From: Promerops cafer
Lineage: Eukaryota > Chordata > Aves > Passeriformes > Nectariniidae
Assembly: GCA_013398275.1 (NCBI GenBank)
Contig: VZSE01002737.1
Span: 575,776 to 639,775 of the forward strand
Length of the DNA stretch: 64,000 bases
Reading direction: 5' to 3'
The translations under genes and the position numbers were made by a program. The notes below the pieces were generated by a model. The model was given only the letters and a program-made list of their open reading frames with translations, had not been told where the DNA came from and did not search any database. Positions 62,501-64,000 of this stretch are shown piece after piece; within the stretch, counting starts at the first letter, position 1; each line of letters begins with the position of its first letter.

Positions 62501-64000
62501 AGATTCCTACCTGAAAATCTTTAAAAGCAGGGGCTTTTTTTTTTTCTAATTTATTGTAGAATACACCCATTTGTGCTTTTCTGCATCTATGTATACATCA
62601 ATAATATCAATAACACCAAGGTGGTGTGAGTTTCACTGAAATGATGTTCTTGTGTGCAAAGACAAGCAATATAGAAATGCACCAAAGTCTCACTACAGAA
62701 ATAAACAAGCAGGATAGCAAACTGGTCTATGTGTGGAACTTTACTATAATCAGTGGCAAAGCTGCCATTCACTTCAGAGACAGAAAATCTCACTCATGGA
62801 CTGTGTGATACATCCATGGGCACAGTCTGTAGAAAAGTTCAGAAGTGGAGGAGCTTAGGTCTCAGCCTTTAAATGCAGTCCTTGCTCTCATTAATATCAA
62901 TTTCTGATTAAGACCCTTTCTATGTATATGTGTCTCCTGTTAGCTTTTGCTAGAGTTCTGGGTATGTCTCAAAGATAAACAGACTGCTTAATTATTAGTT
63001 GGTGATGCATGACAGAATTTTGGGAACAGGACTGTAAATGTCACACAGACAGTAAATATGTTCATATTTTGAAGTTTTCATGTAGGCAGCAGTTGCCTTC
63101 ACTGTAATGGAAGTATCTACATATATTTTTATTGCTAGCAAGACTATTTTAATAATTATACAGATTTAGGTCCCTACGAGGGTGAAAGGAGTCTTTAAAT
63201 AGACCTCCACAATTCTGTGCCCTGACTAGATACAATCTAAACAAAGATTTGACAGAATATTTTGCAGCATTAACACGGGGTTTTGACAATGCTAGTCTCA
63301 GGAAAGGCATTAAATGGAGAACAATTTCTTTAGTAGCATCTGATATTTCCAAAATAGGTGTTATATCAGTGAAAAAAAGCTCTGTGGAACAGACTTTGTG
63401 CTGATGTTACAGTTTGTATACAACTCAGTCTATTCCTTTCCTAAGATTTTGAAAAGTGCATGTGCATGAATTCATCTGTATAAATGCATGCTCCTTCAAA
63501 ACACCAAAAGGCTGGGGATTAGAAGTATCTTCTTGTGTGTTAAACGAGTATCTATGCTATATAAAGTATAGAATTTCAGAATTAAAACTGGAATAATAAT
63601 TCATTTTATTATTGTGTATGTCAGCTATCTCAGGATGGTTACAAAGTTTTCAACTGTTAAAGCTGACAGTTTGCTAGAGATATTTATTTACAGGTAACAG
63701 ATAAAAAATTCAAAATCCAGAGGGGAAAAAAAAAGCACAGCAGCACAGAAGTTAACTTCTCATGCCCATGAAACCAAGACACCCAAGAAGCAGACTGCAG
63801 GCAGTGCTGCTAAGTAAAGTGCTAGCAGACATCCTTCCAGCTATGCCTAGTTAGAATTAAGCATTGCAAGACATATGTATGCCATCGAACTAGAGGAATT
63901 TTCCCTCACAAACATAAAACTGTGTCAGAATTTCAGTAAGTAGATGAACAAGTTAACAGATGAAGTCTTGTTCAGCTCCACAGCCAGTAACTGAAACAAC
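59561..64000. other. Unannotated AT-rich DNA
   Basis: No gene or interspersed repeat recognised. An A15 tract with GAAAAAG units lies at 60331-60359. Open frames up to 113 codons (61663-62004, minus strand) have no domain. Confidence 0.6.
60331..60359. repeat. Poly-A with (GAAAAA) units
   Basis: A15 followed by GAAAAAGAAAAAG. Confidence 0.9.

Noticed and set aside
1..64000. CRISPR arrays, operons, rRNA or tRNA genes
   Set aside because: No regularly spaced repeats, no tRNA cloverleaf or B-box-like sequence and no rRNA landmark was seen; the DNA is vertebrate in character.

Overview
The window reads as an AT-rich, gene-poor stretch of bird nuclear DNA. The clearest evidence is a scatter of 5'-truncated CR1 LINE tails, many ending in the ATTCTRTG-type 3' octamers typical of bird CR1. 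There are also two fragments of what looks like a common avian LTR family: a TGTGATGGGTTGACC-type 5' end and a GGGGTTAAACCATGACA-type 3' end. Whether the bird is a passerine cannot be decided from these alone. The DNA is single-copy in character, with a few homopolymer tracts, one compound tetranucleotide microsatellite and a single ambiguous base. Repeat content is low, which fits an autosomal or Z-linked gene desert or a very large intron better than a W chromosome.

No functional protein-coding, rRNA or tRNA gene could be supported. The longest open frame (180 codons, 3670-4212) is partly the decayed C-terminal end of a CR1 reverse transcriptase. The other open frames are short, unrecognised, often AT-driven (F/L/S/K-rich), and their number is about what chance gives in 64 kb. 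Some begin at non-ATG codons, for example the 11671-12015 frame, which begins with GTG.

Layout: 1-4.5 kb holds an old CR1 tail, a probable MIR remnant, a pyrimidine-rich tract and the largest CR1 fragment. From 7.5 to 21.4 kb there are six more CR1 tails on the + strand, with AT-rich homeodomain-motif blocks between them. From 21.4 to 35.6 kb there is no CR1; this holds a 71-bp-period duplication containing the N, an LTR 3' end (25.3 kb), a possible MIR (29.7 kb) and a CpG-retaining, conserved-looking block (32.3-33.5 kb). From 35.6 to 50 kb there are two old minus-strand CR1 pieces, one plus-strand CR1, an LTR 5' end (46.9 kb), a coding-like but unidentified block (45.4-46.0 kb), then two CR1 fragments near 49.4-50.0 kb. 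From 50 to 64 kb I recognise no interspersed repeat; it holds the TGAA microsatellite and a conserved-looking block at 58.8-59.6 kb.

There are no operons or pathways to describe. If the window has a function it is probably regulatory (candidate conserved non-coding elements). I found no convincing evidence of a novel gene system. The candidates in the findings are for comparative checking, and most are inference.
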